From Ruminococcus flavefaciens 007c (GTDB lineage Bacteria > Bacillota > Clostridia > Oscillospirales > Ruminococcaceae), in NCBI RefSeq assembly GCF_000571935.1, contig NZ_ATAX01000017.1:1-64000 (forward strand): a stretch of DNA of 64,000 bases, in the 5' to 3' direction. The position numbers were made by a program, and so were the translations under genes. Shown here piece after piece: positions 25,978-34,177 of the stretch (its first letter is position 1; every line of letters begins with the position of its first letter). The notes below the pieces were generated by a model. The model was not told the origin of the DNA. It saw nothing but the letters and a program-made list of their open reading frames with translations, and made no database searches.

Positions 25978-26562
25978 GTGTCCTATTATGATGAAGACTT
26001 TAAGTTGGCCGAAGTCATATCCTTCCTGAAAAACAGAGACTATTCCTCCTTCGACTTCCGCCGCGAATACACCGCCAATGATGCCTTGATTTCTATAAAA
26101 GACACAGACGCGCTCCTTACCATCTGCAATGTTCCGGACAATATGATTCCGGAGCAAACAGTCATACAGGTGATAGATGTGCTGGAACATCTGGATGAAT
26201 GCATCGAACAGGCGTCTGACTGGCTCACATCCCATGAATTCGAACTCGGATTGCAGCACATCAAAAATGACTGGAAACCCGGGGAAGCATGGGTCAGAAG
26301 GGTCAAAGCGTTTTGCGAAGAAAAAGAAAGCATACGTGACAGAATGAAAAAAAGATATACGGTATCCGAGATCTGTTTCAGATGGGATGATGACTTCTGG
26401 CCGCCTTCTGTTATTAATGAATACTGGCGGGGTCCTGAACCTCCAAAGGGTGCCGATGTTTTTTTCATAGATTTCTGCCACAGAGACTGTGATTCGGGCT
26501 TCCGCTTCATGTTCCTTTGCGAGGATCGGAGACTGTATAAGTTCATAATCCATATCCTATGA
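25978..26562 (+). CDS. Hypothetical protein on the opposite strand to the lysis genes
   Basis: 194 aa from GTG at 25978, chosen because GCGAGGTGA is a good RBS and the ATG at 25921 is almost at the transcription start. The protein is acidic and aromatic-rich (RWDDDFWPPSVINEYWRG). No domain was recognised. Its own promoter and opposite direction fit a gene expressed in the lysogen, or a late insertion. Confidence 0.6.
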   Translation: MSYYDEDFKLAEVISFLKNRDYSSFDFRREYTANDALISIKDTDALLTICNVPDNMIPEQTVIQVIDVLEHLDECIEQASDWLTSHEFELGLQHIKNDWKPGEAWVRRVKAFCEEKESIRDRMKKRYTVSEICFRWDDDFWPPSVINEYWRGPEPPKGADVFFIDFCHRDCDSGFRFMFLCEDRRLYKFIIHIL

Positions 26563-26622
26563 TTGACCGCAGGAACACTTTTCTTAAAATGGCGAAAAAT
26601 AAAACACGGAGGTGCATGAACA

Positions 26623-27162
26623 ATGCCAAGAAATACTGCAAGCCTGAAAACCGATACTGCAAAGAAAACAACACGCAAGAAAAAAGCCGCTGTTGAAGCA
26701 GTCGCTGAGACCACTCCGATTACAGTAGCCGAAGTTGTAGAATCTGTTGCAGAAACAACAGCCGTTGATGCATCTGCTGTCAAAACCCCTGCCAAGAAGC
26801 GCGGCAGAAAGCCTTCGGTAAAGAAAGCCGAAGCTGTTGTTGAAACTGCTCCGGTCATCGCAGAACCGATTGCTGAGACTGTCACCGAAGCCCCTGTCGC
26901 TGAAACACCCGAAAAGAAAACACACAAGCCCAGAGCGAAGAAGGCTGACAAGAAAGCAGAGCCTGTTCTTATCACCACGCTTCAGCTTGGGAATGCGGAG
27001 TTTGACATCAGCGATATCGCAGCAAAGGCATACAAGGCATACAAGTCCACGCATAAGCGTAAGGCTGTAACAGAATTCCGTGTTTATGTCAAGCCCGAAG
27101 AGGGAGTGGCATACTTCACTGTCAACGGTGAAGGTTCACCTGATTTCAAGATCAATCTATAA
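26623..27162 (+). CDS. Lys/Ala-rich protein with C-terminal DUF6465-like domain
   Basis: 179 aa, RBS CACGGAGG. Residues 1-105 are low complexity, with repeated ET, AKK and RKP units like histone H1 or AT-hook tails (KKRGRKPSVKK). Residues 110-179 form a small domain with FRVYVKPEEGVAYFTVNGEG, recalled as DUF6465. DNA binding by the basic tail is an inference. It is read from the same promoter as, or just behind, the 194-aa gene. Confidence 0.65.
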   Translation: MPRNTASLKTDTAKKTTRKKKAAVEAVAETTPITVAEVVESVAETTAVDASAVKTPAKKRGRKPSVKKAEAVVETAPVIAEPIAETVTEAPVAETPEKKTHKPRAKKADKKAEPVLITTLQLGNAEFDISDIAAKAYKAYKSTHKRKAVTEFRVYVKPEEGVAYFTVNGEGSPDFKINL

Positions 27163-27179
27163 TACACCATCTCCTTTAT

Positions 27180-27205
27180 AATGCAGTCGAGCGATCGGCT
27201 GCATT
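27180..27205 (+). terminator. Terminator between convergent genes
   Basis: AATGCAGTCG pairs with CGGCTGCATT, followed by ACTTTTTTCC on the plus strand. It overlaps the last codon of the holin gene. Confidence 0.8.
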
Positions 27206-27665
27206 ACTTTTTTCCGTCTTCAAGATCATCGATCATTTCCTGAATATCATCGTCAATGTGCTGCGCTCTCTTTTGAAGCACCTCGATAGCTTTCTTAATA
27301 GCAGGCGGATACGGGATTCCCATGAGACTGGTGTTTTCAATAATAGAAAGCAGTTCATTGACACAGAAGCCAATGCAGGTCGCATCTCGGATATATGTGG
27401 TACCGATCATGATATCCATACGGACAGCCACAACCACCATGAGCAGAATGCAGAACTTCTTCGCAAGCCCGACCCAGCCTGCTTTGGAACTCAGTCTGCC
27501 GGTCTTGCTGTGCTTGCTTCTGCCCATAGATGCGGTAATCAGTCCGGTTGTGAAGTCGATTGCCATGAAAATGAGGATTGTTGCCAATGCTGAATCCCAC
27601 CCTCCGAGCAGCGCCGCAAAAAAGCCGCCGATGACCCCGGCGGCAGTACAGATATTTTCTTTCAT
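27204..27665 (-). CDS. Phage holin
   Basis: 153 aa of the toxin-secretion/phage-lysis holin type. Membrane helices lie at about residues 8-22 and 28-45 and at 72-88 (CILLMVVVAVRM), with a charged C-terminus (QHIDDDIQEMIDDLEDGKK). It makes membrane holes that release the endolysin encoded downstream. The two plus-strand genes lie between the holin and the endolysin. Confidence 0.85.
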   Translation of the reverse strand: MKENICTAAGVIGGFFAALLGGWDSALATILIFMAIDFTTGLITASMGRSKHSKTGRLSSKAGWVGLAKKFCILLMVVVAVRMDIMIGTTYIRDATCIGFCVNELLSIIENTSLMGIPYPPAIKKAIEVLQKRAQHIDDDIQEMIDDLEDGKK

Positions 27666-27677
27666 TCAATCATCCTT

Positions 27678-28349
27678 TCAAATTGTCACATCTACAACCT
27701 TCACAGCGCGGATCATCGGACTGGTATTGTCGGTGATCGCTTTCCATGCAAGGTAATACTCTCCCGAAGGAATGTTACTGCACTCATGCAGTACATTGAC
27801 ATAGTTGCCCACAGTGCCGAGCCAGCCGAACGGAACAGAAATAGCACTATGATTCCGGATAGCCTCATAGATATACCTTGCAGTTTCTGCCGAAGAAAGA
27901 CCGGCGTTATTTTTCGGAACAAGCCACATCTCACCGATATCCGTAGCACCCGACTTATAGCTCAGCATGATCTTGTTAGAAGAGCTGATGTGAACAGGCT
28001 CCACACACATCGTGTAAATGGTCTGCCCCCAGTTGAAGTCCGGCTGATTGTAGTAGATCGCATAGCCGTTCTCTTCGCAGCAGAAATGCTGATAGGATTC
28101 TGTGAAGCCTGCAAGGGAGCGATAGCCGTCGTTATAGAAGGTGTAGACCTTTTCGCCGTAATCATGGAGCGCGTCAATGGAAGCCCTGAACAGCGTGACA
28201 TCCGGCTTTGTCTGCGGGATCTGTAGCACCTTCGGCACGAGTGAGTTCAGCTTTTCAGATTCCGAAGCCTGCACGCCCATTGTGACAAGATTTCGGGCTA
28301 AAGCATCCCTCTGCTCATCGAGAGCCGTCAGATAGTTTCCGATACTCAT
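27678..28349 (-). CDS. Tail-associated protein of unknown fold
   Basis: 223 aa. Residues 1-50 are a helical oligomerisation segment (LDEQRDALARNLVTMG), followed by beta-rich sequence. It overlaps the fibre gene by four bases and precedes the holin, the usual place for a tip or fibre protein. Confidence 0.6.
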   Translation of the reverse strand: MSIGNYLTALDEQRDALARNLVTMGVQASESEKLNSLVPKVLQIPQTKPDVTLFRASIDALHDYGEKVYTFYNDGYRSLAGFTESYQHFCCEENGYAIYYNQPDFNWGQTIYTMCVEPVHISSSNKIMLSYKSGATDIGEMWLVPKNNAGLSSAETARYIYEAIRNHSAISVPFGWLGTVGNYVNVLHECSNIPSGEYYLAWKAITDNTSPMIRAVKVVDVTI

Positions 28350-29704
28350 GTCGTCACCTCCACAATATCCGCCAGTGCTGTCTCAACTCCGGAGAGGGCT
28401 TCCTCAACAGCAGAAAGCCTTGAGAGAATATCCGAGATACTCGTCCTGCACCCCTGCATATCATAGAGGATCTCAGTCTTGAAGCGCTCAAATACTCCCT
28501 CATTGACACCCACACGCTCAGTCAGATTCATGGCTGTAGTATATGCATCGTTCCAGCGAGTGACGTGGGATTCCGTGATACTGTTCAGCGTCGTAAGGTT
28601 GTGATGCCAGTGGGCCTGTCCGACAACTGTTGCGATGGATGCGATATCATCAAGCATTTCCTGTGTGATGCCGTCCAGCACTGCCTTGTTTGTATGCGAA
28701 TGCGACTGTGCGGAGACTTCGCTCAGACCTGTAGACAGCCCATGCAGAGCGCTTGCGGTTGAAGCCTGAAAAGCAGCTTGATCACGCATATACTGTTCTG
28801 TGATGGTATCCAGCACATCCTTGTTGTTATGTGTATGCGCAGCAGAACTGATCGGAAGAAGTGCTTCCCGGATATCATGAATATCATAGGTTGTTGCATC
28901 CTCAAACTGCTGCAAGCCCTGCAGGTCAGCAAGTAGCGCCGCCGTCAGTGCATTCAGCACATCGAGATTCGCATGGCTGTGCGTACTCGGTCTGAGGTTC
29001 TCCACAGCTTCGTTCAATGTCTGAATCTCGTACTGTGTTCTGTCCTCAAACTGCTGCAGGTCGTCAAGCTCCTGCAGAAGTTCAGGTGTGATTGCATCGA
29101 GCGTTTCCTTGTTATCGTGGCTGTGTGCCTCTTCTGCAACGGGAGCGATCTCACGCTCGATGATCGTTGTGACCTCAGATGTTTTCGGGTACTCCGACAT
29201 ATCCGGCGTGATGCCGTCCTTGCCCTTCAGACTTTCCAGCCACTCCTCTTCAGTGCCGACATAGCCGTGCTCCACAGCGATTTCATAGGCACTCTTGCCG
29301 TCCAGTCCATGCTCTGCATCCTCGATACGCTTCAGAAGCTGCGTATACAGATCAGGTGTTGGCGGGATGGGCGGATCATCACCCTCAAAGCCGGATTCAC
29401 GAATATTCAGCGTAACCGGAACAGTTGTTGCTCTCACGGTTGTATCGGATTCCGTATCGTAGCCGAATACAGCCATTTTTGCCGCACCTGCGTGAAGCTC
29501 CGCAGGCAGATACAAAGTCGTTCCATCCGTGCCGAGCACAACGGAATACACCTCATCACACTGCGAAAACTGCACGACCTTGTGAAAACGCTTCCAATCG
29601 CCGTCAAATGTGAATTTGAACTGCACATACTGAATCTGGTGGTCCGCAAGCACTTCACGTTCAATGATCTCAATGCTCTGGTTCTTTACAAGGAATTTCC
29701 ACAT
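28346..29704 (-). CDS. Baseplate/fibre protein with His-rich repeats
   Basis: 452 aa. Residues 1-130 form a beta-rich N-terminal head, followed by GKDGITP. From about residue 190 a unit is repeated five times, each starting with an H-x-H-like motif and N-x-x-x-L-x-x-[IL]T (AHSHDNKETLDAIT, THSHANLDVLNALT, AHTHNNKDVLDTIT, SHSHTNKAVLDGIT, HWHHNLTTLNSIT). Such repeats form trimeric fibres, sometimes with metal held by the histidines. Probably a baseplate or fibre shaft. Confidence 0.75.
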   Translation of the reverse strand: MWKFLVKNQSIEIIEREVLADHQIQYVQFKFTFDGDWKRFHKVVQFSQCDEVYSVVLGTDGTTLYLPAELHAGAAKMAVFGYDTESDTTVRATTVPVTLNIRESGFEGDDPPIPPTPDLYTQLLKRIEDAEHGLDGKSAYEIAVEHGYVGTEEEWLESLKGKDGITPDMSEYPKTSEVTTIIEREIAPVAEEAHSHDNKETLDAITPELLQELDDLQQFEDRTQYEIQTLNEAVENLRPSTHSHANLDVLNALTAALLADLQGLQQFEDATTYDIHDIREALLPISSAAHTHNNKDVLDTITEQYMRDQAAFQASTASALHGLSTGLSEVSAQSHSHTNKAVLDGITQEMLDDIASIATVVGQAHWHHNLTTLNSITESHVTRWNDAYTTAMNLTERVGVNEGVFERFKTEILYDMQGCRTSISDILSRLSAVEEALSGVETALADIVEVTT

Positions 29705-31053
29705 TATTCACGCACCTCCGTCCATTCGTGGGTTTCTGTATCATACTGCATATATCCGTCAAGACAGATGACCCTGTGCATATTACCGGGCGCAGTACTA
29801 CTATTGCCGTCCCAGTTAGATTCCTTTGTCACTGCTGCCCATTCTGCAAGAGTGCCCTCATAGGTGATCTCCTGAATTGGAGTGTAATTTATCATATGAG
29901 CGCAGATCTTTGTTACATTATGGCTCAGAGTAAGGCTCCGAAGCGGTGTGCTAACAAAACAAAAACCCGGAACTATAGCACATTCTACTCTTGCTCTTGA
30001 AAGATAAGGGCAGCCCATGAAGATATATGTGCCGAGTGTAGTAAGTGTTTCTGGAAGTGTCACATTCGTAATATGCTGGTCCACAAATGCTTTCTCTCCG
30101 ATTGCGGTTATATTCGCCGGAATAATAAGCTCGGTTAGTCCGCCGTGTTCGTACATAAAGAATGCACGCTCTCCGATCTCGGTAAGAGTTGTCGGAAAGC
30201 TGACAGACTCCATATTTTTACATCGTTCAAAGTTACTCTTACCGATAGCGGTAATGCCTTCGGAAATAACAAGTGAACGGATATTTTCATTCTCCCAGAA
30301 CGGTGAATCACCAAGTTCATAATCATAGGTCACACCGGTACCATGAAGAAGCAGTTTTCCGTTCTCGTACAGTACATAGTGGATATGCTCGCCGCAGGTA
30401 CCGATCTCAACGATACCGCCGATGATATCATCGACTTCGGTCTGAAGTGCCTCCACCTGATGACTGAGTTCTGCAATGGTCTGATTGTTCTCCTGAACCT
30501 CTGCGATAAGCTGTGCAAGCTGAGACTGCATATCCGTTACTTTGCATTTACCGAGGATGCATTTGCAGTAGCCGCAGACATTCTTGTCCTCTCGATAATC
30601 GTACCAGTCACGCTCTGTAAGGTCGGTAGCACCCGGATTCAGACGAACCGCATACATGAGCAGTCTTGTTTTATATTCATCTGTCGGCAGTGACGGCAGG
30701 CTCGGATTCTCCGCAGGCGTACCGGGCGTTATCTCAAGAGATACATTTCGTACTGATTCTCCGACATCAAGCAGAATTGCGATCGCCACATAACGCGGTA
30801 GCGACTCATCCTGATACTCTGTAAGGTCAATGGTGTAGCGGGAGTCGTTGACGAAATAGTGGCCGTCGATCCATGCTTTGCCTGTGCCGAGCCTGACTTT
30901 GAGGCCGGTGTCGGCGGTGGTCAGCTTGAAACACTGCCCATATGTGTCGAGAATACCGTTGCAGATGATGCTACTGAGATACTCTGTGAAGTTCTCTGCC
31001 GTATAGGTTCTGTCAAGCCCTTTTGAATTGAAAAAACCGCATGAAAATGCCAT
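29704..31053 (-). CDS. Phage tail protein with BspA-type leucine-rich repeats
   Basis: 449 aa. Residues 1-150 resemble a baseplate-binding domain (GLKVRLGTGKAWIDGHYF). Residues 175-215 form a coiled coil. From about 250 there are LRR_5/BspA-like repeats (VISEGITAIGKSNFERC, SFPTTLTEIGERAFF, IIPANITAIGEKAFV, TLPETLTTLGTYIFM). BspA repeats occur in bacterial surface adhesins, so this is a good candidate for the receptor-binding protein. A Cys cluster (CGYCKCILGKC) near residue 160 is odd for a tail protein. Confidence 0.8.
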   Translation of the reverse strand: MAFSCGFFNSKGLDRTYTAENFTEYLSSIICNGILDTYGQCFKLTTADTGLKVRLGTGKAWIDGHYFVNDSRYTIDLTEYQDESLPRYVAIAILLDVGESVRNVSLEITPGTPAENPSLPSLPTDEYKTRLLMYAVRLNPGATDLTERDWYDYREDKNVCGYCKCILGKCKVTDMQSQLAQLIAEVQENNQTIAELSHQVEALQTEVDDIIGGIVEIGTCGEHIHYVLYENGKLLLHGTGVTYDYELGDSPFWENENIRSLVISEGITAIGKSNFERCKNMESVSFPTTLTEIGERAFFMYEHGGLTELIIPANITAIGEKAFVDQHITNVTLPETLTTLGTYIFMGCPYLSRARVECAIVPGFCFVSTPLRSLTLSHNVTKICAHMINYTPIQEITYEGTLAEWAAVTKESNWDGNSSTAPGNMHRVICLDGYMQYDTETHEWTEVRE

Positions 31054-31057
31054 AATA

Positions 31058-32170
31058 TCATTCCTTTCTGAATGTCGGTGTCAGGCTTCTGCCGTTCTGA
31101 TCGAAAGCCTCGATCATGCCGATAAGCTGCACTTTCGGCTGTAGCATACCAAATCGCTTATGCTCGACAGTCACATAATCACCGACGAAATAATCACGGT
31201 TGTAGACATATTGCGTGCTATCCGCTGCAATCTCCGACTCCGATGCAGTTTTCGGATCGACCAGCTTTTCAGACCCGCGTGTTTTCAGCAGTGCGATATA
31301 CTGCCCCTCCGGAATCGGCACTGTTTCACCTTCGACCTGTTCCTCCTCTGAGATGTCCTTTGCATCAACATAAAGCTCGTACCTGTCAAGATAGGTCGGC
31401 TCAGTATCCACACAATATGTGGTATTCTTGCGCTCTGCGCCCTCACCGTGACCATAGATGTAGGCGAAGTTGCGAGTAACAGCAGAATCTGAAGCATATG
31501 AGAATGACAACAGATTGCTGTAGGCATCGGAGAATATAATGTGCGGATTCTCTTCCTGCAATAGACTGCGGTCTGTGCCTTCTGCGAGATCAAGCACCAT
31601 TTTATAGGTTTCGCCAACATCCTTCACAAGTCGGATATTTGCAGAGCCGCCGATCTTCTCACAGATCGTGTATACCCATTCCATGAGATTTTCATAGGAT
31701 ACCTGCAGCGTTGCGGTTTGTTCCCAGCAAGCCCCCGATACTGAGCCGAGTGATAAGCCGGGAATGCGACGGTTATCATTGAGAAGTGTATTCTGCCTGA
31801 CAATATCATGCACAATTTCGCTGTATGCCTTCTGCGCCGTGACATTATATGTCGGGTGAATGATGCGGCGCTCCAGCAGGCACATGAGAAATCTGCCTTT
31901 TACGGTCAGATAGTCGCCGTTCTCAGCATCTGTATCAATTTGAACGGAATCAATAATGCCGAAATGCTGACTGTCATCATCCCTGCCGACAATTCTGCCT
32001 GTCTGGAAGATTGATAGATTCTCCGGATTGGCGGCGATATACACTTCAAAGCAGCCGCACTGATAATACTCAATATCCCACAGTAGCGAGGAAAAACTGT
32101 CACACACTGCTTCGAGTGTGATCGTTAGGCTGTCTGCCTCAGCGTCCATTCTGTATACTTCAATCTGCAT
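31058..32170 (-). CDS. Baseplate hub protein, Gp37-like
   Basis: 370 aa. It resembles the siphovirus ReqiPepy6 Gp37-like family, including the region of CFEVYIAANPENLSIFQTGR and RDYFVGDYVTVEHKRFGM. It lies between the distal tail protein and the tail tip proteins, the expected position of the hub that links the tube to the fibres. Confidence 0.75.
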   Translation of the reverse strand: MQIEVYRMDAEADSLTITLEAVCDSFSSLLWDIEYYQCGCFEVYIAANPENLSIFQTGRIVGRDDDSQHFGIIDSVQIDTDAENGDYLTVKGRFLMCLLERRIIHPTYNVTAQKAYSEIVHDIVRQNTLLNDNRRIPGLSLGSVSGACWEQTATLQVSYENLMEWVYTICEKIGGSANIRLVKDVGETYKMVLDLAEGTDRSLLQEENPHIIFSDAYSNLLSFSYASDSAVTRNFAYIYGHGEGAERKNTTYCVDTEPTYLDRYELYVDAKDISEEEQVEGETVPIPEGQYIALLKTRGSEKLVDPKTASESEIAADSTQYVYNRDYFVGDYVTVEHKRFGMLQPKVQLIGMIEAFDQNGRSLTPTFRKE

Positions 32171-32173
32171 ATA

Positions 32174-33031
32174 TCACACTCCAAGATAAGCATTTGTGTG
32201 TACGATCGTCACTTTCAGATTTTGCAGTCCGGTACCGCGCAGATAAAAGCGGTTTTTGCCTTCACGCAGCGTCAGCCATGTTGAACCGGAAACAAGACGG
32301 TTGATGATATTCGTCTTAACGCCGCCTCTGTCAAGCGTGACCGTCTTATGACCTGTCTTTGTTGTAACAGTAATGATATCACCTGCGAGAATATCGCCCG
32401 TGATCTGCAAATATTCATCGGTATCCGCATTGTACAGCGTGGGTGATCTTGCATCTTCGAGGGCTTCAATCTGCAAAGTAAAGCCTATCTCGTCACCATC
32501 GTTGATGATCTCCATGATGTTTTGTGTATTGTATTTGCCCAGTACAAATGGCTCCGGGTTGCTCTCGGTCGGAAACGGGAATGTGAAAGCGCCAGTGATC
32601 TGGCTGTAATATGCCATGACGGATTCCGTGGAGTACCAGTAGATGTCCGGGCAGAGTATGGATATCTGTCCAGTGACAAGCTGCTCAAAGTTGCTGACCT
32701 CGCAAGTTTCCACATAGCCCTCGGTGAAAACATCTATGCCTGCCGTCTTGTAGTAGACCTTGACATATCGGCTCGGTTTCACCACCTTGTATAGCTGATG
32801 TCGGCGGCCTTCTACGCCCACACCTCGCATCTCAAAGTGAATGACCACATTACGCTTCTCGATGAAGGCGTTGTTCAGATAACTGCCGTCCATACCTGCG
32901 TAGGAGGAGGTGCTGATCGTGCCGGGCGGCGGAGAAAGCCCCTCGATCTTTGAGGTCATATATTGGTTTGCGGTCGCCGTCATGTTGATCTGGACTCCGG
33001 CTGCATTTTCTAATATAAGGCTGAAAAACAT
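32174..33031 (-). CDS. Distal tail protein
   Basis: 285 aa from ATG 33031, preferred over GTG 33040 because AAGGGGGG lies at proper distance. It resembles the siphovirus tail component (Dit) family: LPPPGT-like GLSPPPGTISTSSYAGMDG near the start and IRF-type DIYWYSTE in the middle. It forms the ring joining tail tube and baseplate. The plus-strand gene next to it separates it from the tape measure. Confidence 0.75.
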   Translation of the reverse strand: MFFSLILENAAGVQINMTATANQYMTSKIEGLSPPPGTISTSSYAGMDGSYLNNAFIEKRNVVIHFEMRGVGVEGRRHQLYKVVKPSRYVKVYYKTAGIDVFTEGYVETCEVSNFEQLVTGQISILCPDIYWYSTESVMAYYSQITGAFTFPFPTESNPEPFVLGKYNTQNIMEIINDGDEIGFTLQIEALEDARSPTLYNADTDEYLQITGDILAGDIITVTTKTGHKTVTLDRGGVKTNIINRLVSGSTWLTLREGKNRFYLRGTGLQNLKVTIVHTNAYLGV

Positions 33032-33045
33032 GATAAGCACCCCCC

Positions 33046-33074
33046 TTGTTTTTTCTATGGGATTGATGTATAAT
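33046..33074 (+). promoter_or_regulatory. Promoter of the inserted gene at 33105
   Basis: TTGTTT (33046-33051), 17 bases, TATAAT (33069-33074). Part of it overlaps the RBS of the distal tail gene on the other strand. Confidence 0.65.
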
Positions 33075-33104
33075 ACTTATATAAAAGTCTGAGAGGAGTT
33101 AAGT

Positions 33105-34109
33105 ATGAAACAGATTCAGATTGGCGATTACTTATTTATGTCTTGTGATGAAAAAGATAAAAAGAACATTGTAAATGATTTCATAAAGAATGAAAGTGTG
33201 ACTTTCCTCGAATACTATCAGTTTTTGCTAAATGGAGGATTTGATGAACTTGAAAAGCAACTGTTTGAACACTTTAAAATCAAAAAGTGGCCTTCAATAA
33301 CGAATGACGATATTATTTGTAGCATTCTCCCTAAATCAGAACCTGATCGAATTAATAAAAGAAAAAAGAAAGACTATTATATAGCAAATGCATACTGTGC
33401 ATTTGATGTGTTAAAACAGATATACAGTTTGGAATTATATAACCAATTGAAAAATATATCATCAACATACTATTTTACATACTATCTTATTCTAAAAAAC
33501 ATCATGATGGATATAGATCAGCTTAAAAATTTATATAGTAATTTAATTGAAAACGACTTCAGATATCCAGCTTCTGTAAATAGACCCATACATACAATGG
33601 AACTACACAATGTTCTACGCCAAGCTGTATACGGAAACATCTCTTTTCATTCATTTGCTGATTATGAAACCGCTGCACCTATTGCTGTAATTAGACAAAT
33701 TATTGAATTGCGTATTCGGAGAGCAATCGGTGTTCTGGGCTATATTGATGAATCGAGTAATAACATCTATCCTTTGAAAATGACAAAGGTATTTGAAATA
33801 ATTAAACAGTATCCAGATATTATATTTCCAAATCACTTGACTTATCTTGAGCGAATATATCAATGGAGTAATTTGTACATCCATTCTGGCAAAGGAGATT
33901 TTGCTTGGATTACGTTTTTCCTTGAGAAATATTTGCGCCCATTAAGTTTTGGAGACAGAAAAAAAGATGGGAACTGGAGCTTTAAAAATGCTATTACCGT
34001 AACCAAAGAAACATTAGATAATATTAAACAAGATATACAGAATCTGAATCCAAACCTTCAGCTATTAACGTGTGATCCTGAATGTGAACTTACTGAAAGA
34101 CAGGATTAA
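33105..34109 (+). CDS. Inserted plus-strand gene (moron), function unknown
   Basis: 334 aa, RBS AGAGGAG. It stands against the direction of the tail operon with its own promoter and terminator, and its codons are visibly more AT-rich than the tail genes. The protein is soluble and helical, with conserved-looking segments AAPIAVIRQIIELRIRRAIG and WSNLYIHSGKGDFAWIT. The HSGKG-like segment recalls uncharacterised helical domains in host-defence proteins, but no family could be named. Expression from the prophage as a lysogenic-conversion factor is likely. Confidence 0.65.
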   Translation: MKQIQIGDYLFMSCDEKDKKNIVNDFIKNESVTFLEYYQFLLNGGFDELEKQLFEHFKIKKWPSITNDDIICSILPKSEPDRINKRKKKDYYIANAYCAFDVLKQIYSLELYNQLKNISSTYYFTYYLILKNIMMDIDQLKNLYSNLIENDFRYPASVNRPIHTMELHNVLRQAVYGNISFHSFADYETAAPIAVIRQIIELRIRRAIGVLGYIDESSNNIYPLKMTKVFEIIKQYPDIIFPNHLTYLERIYQWSNLYIHSGKGDFAWITFFLEKYLRPLSFGDRKKDGNWSFKNAITVTKETLDNIKQDIQNLNPNLQLLTCDPECELTERQD

Positions 34110-34126
34110 AAAAACATCTCCTCAAG

Positions 34127-34161
34127 AGCAACGCTCAATTATTAAAGTGTTGAGCGTTGCT
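34127..34161. terminator. Bidirectional terminator between inserted gene and tape measure
   Basis: AGCAACGCTCAA pairs perfectly with TTGAGCGTTGCT around an 11-base loop. It ends the inserted gene and would also meet transcripts from the tape measure gene. Confidence 0.75.
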
Positions 34162-34177
34162 TGTGAAGAAGATATTT

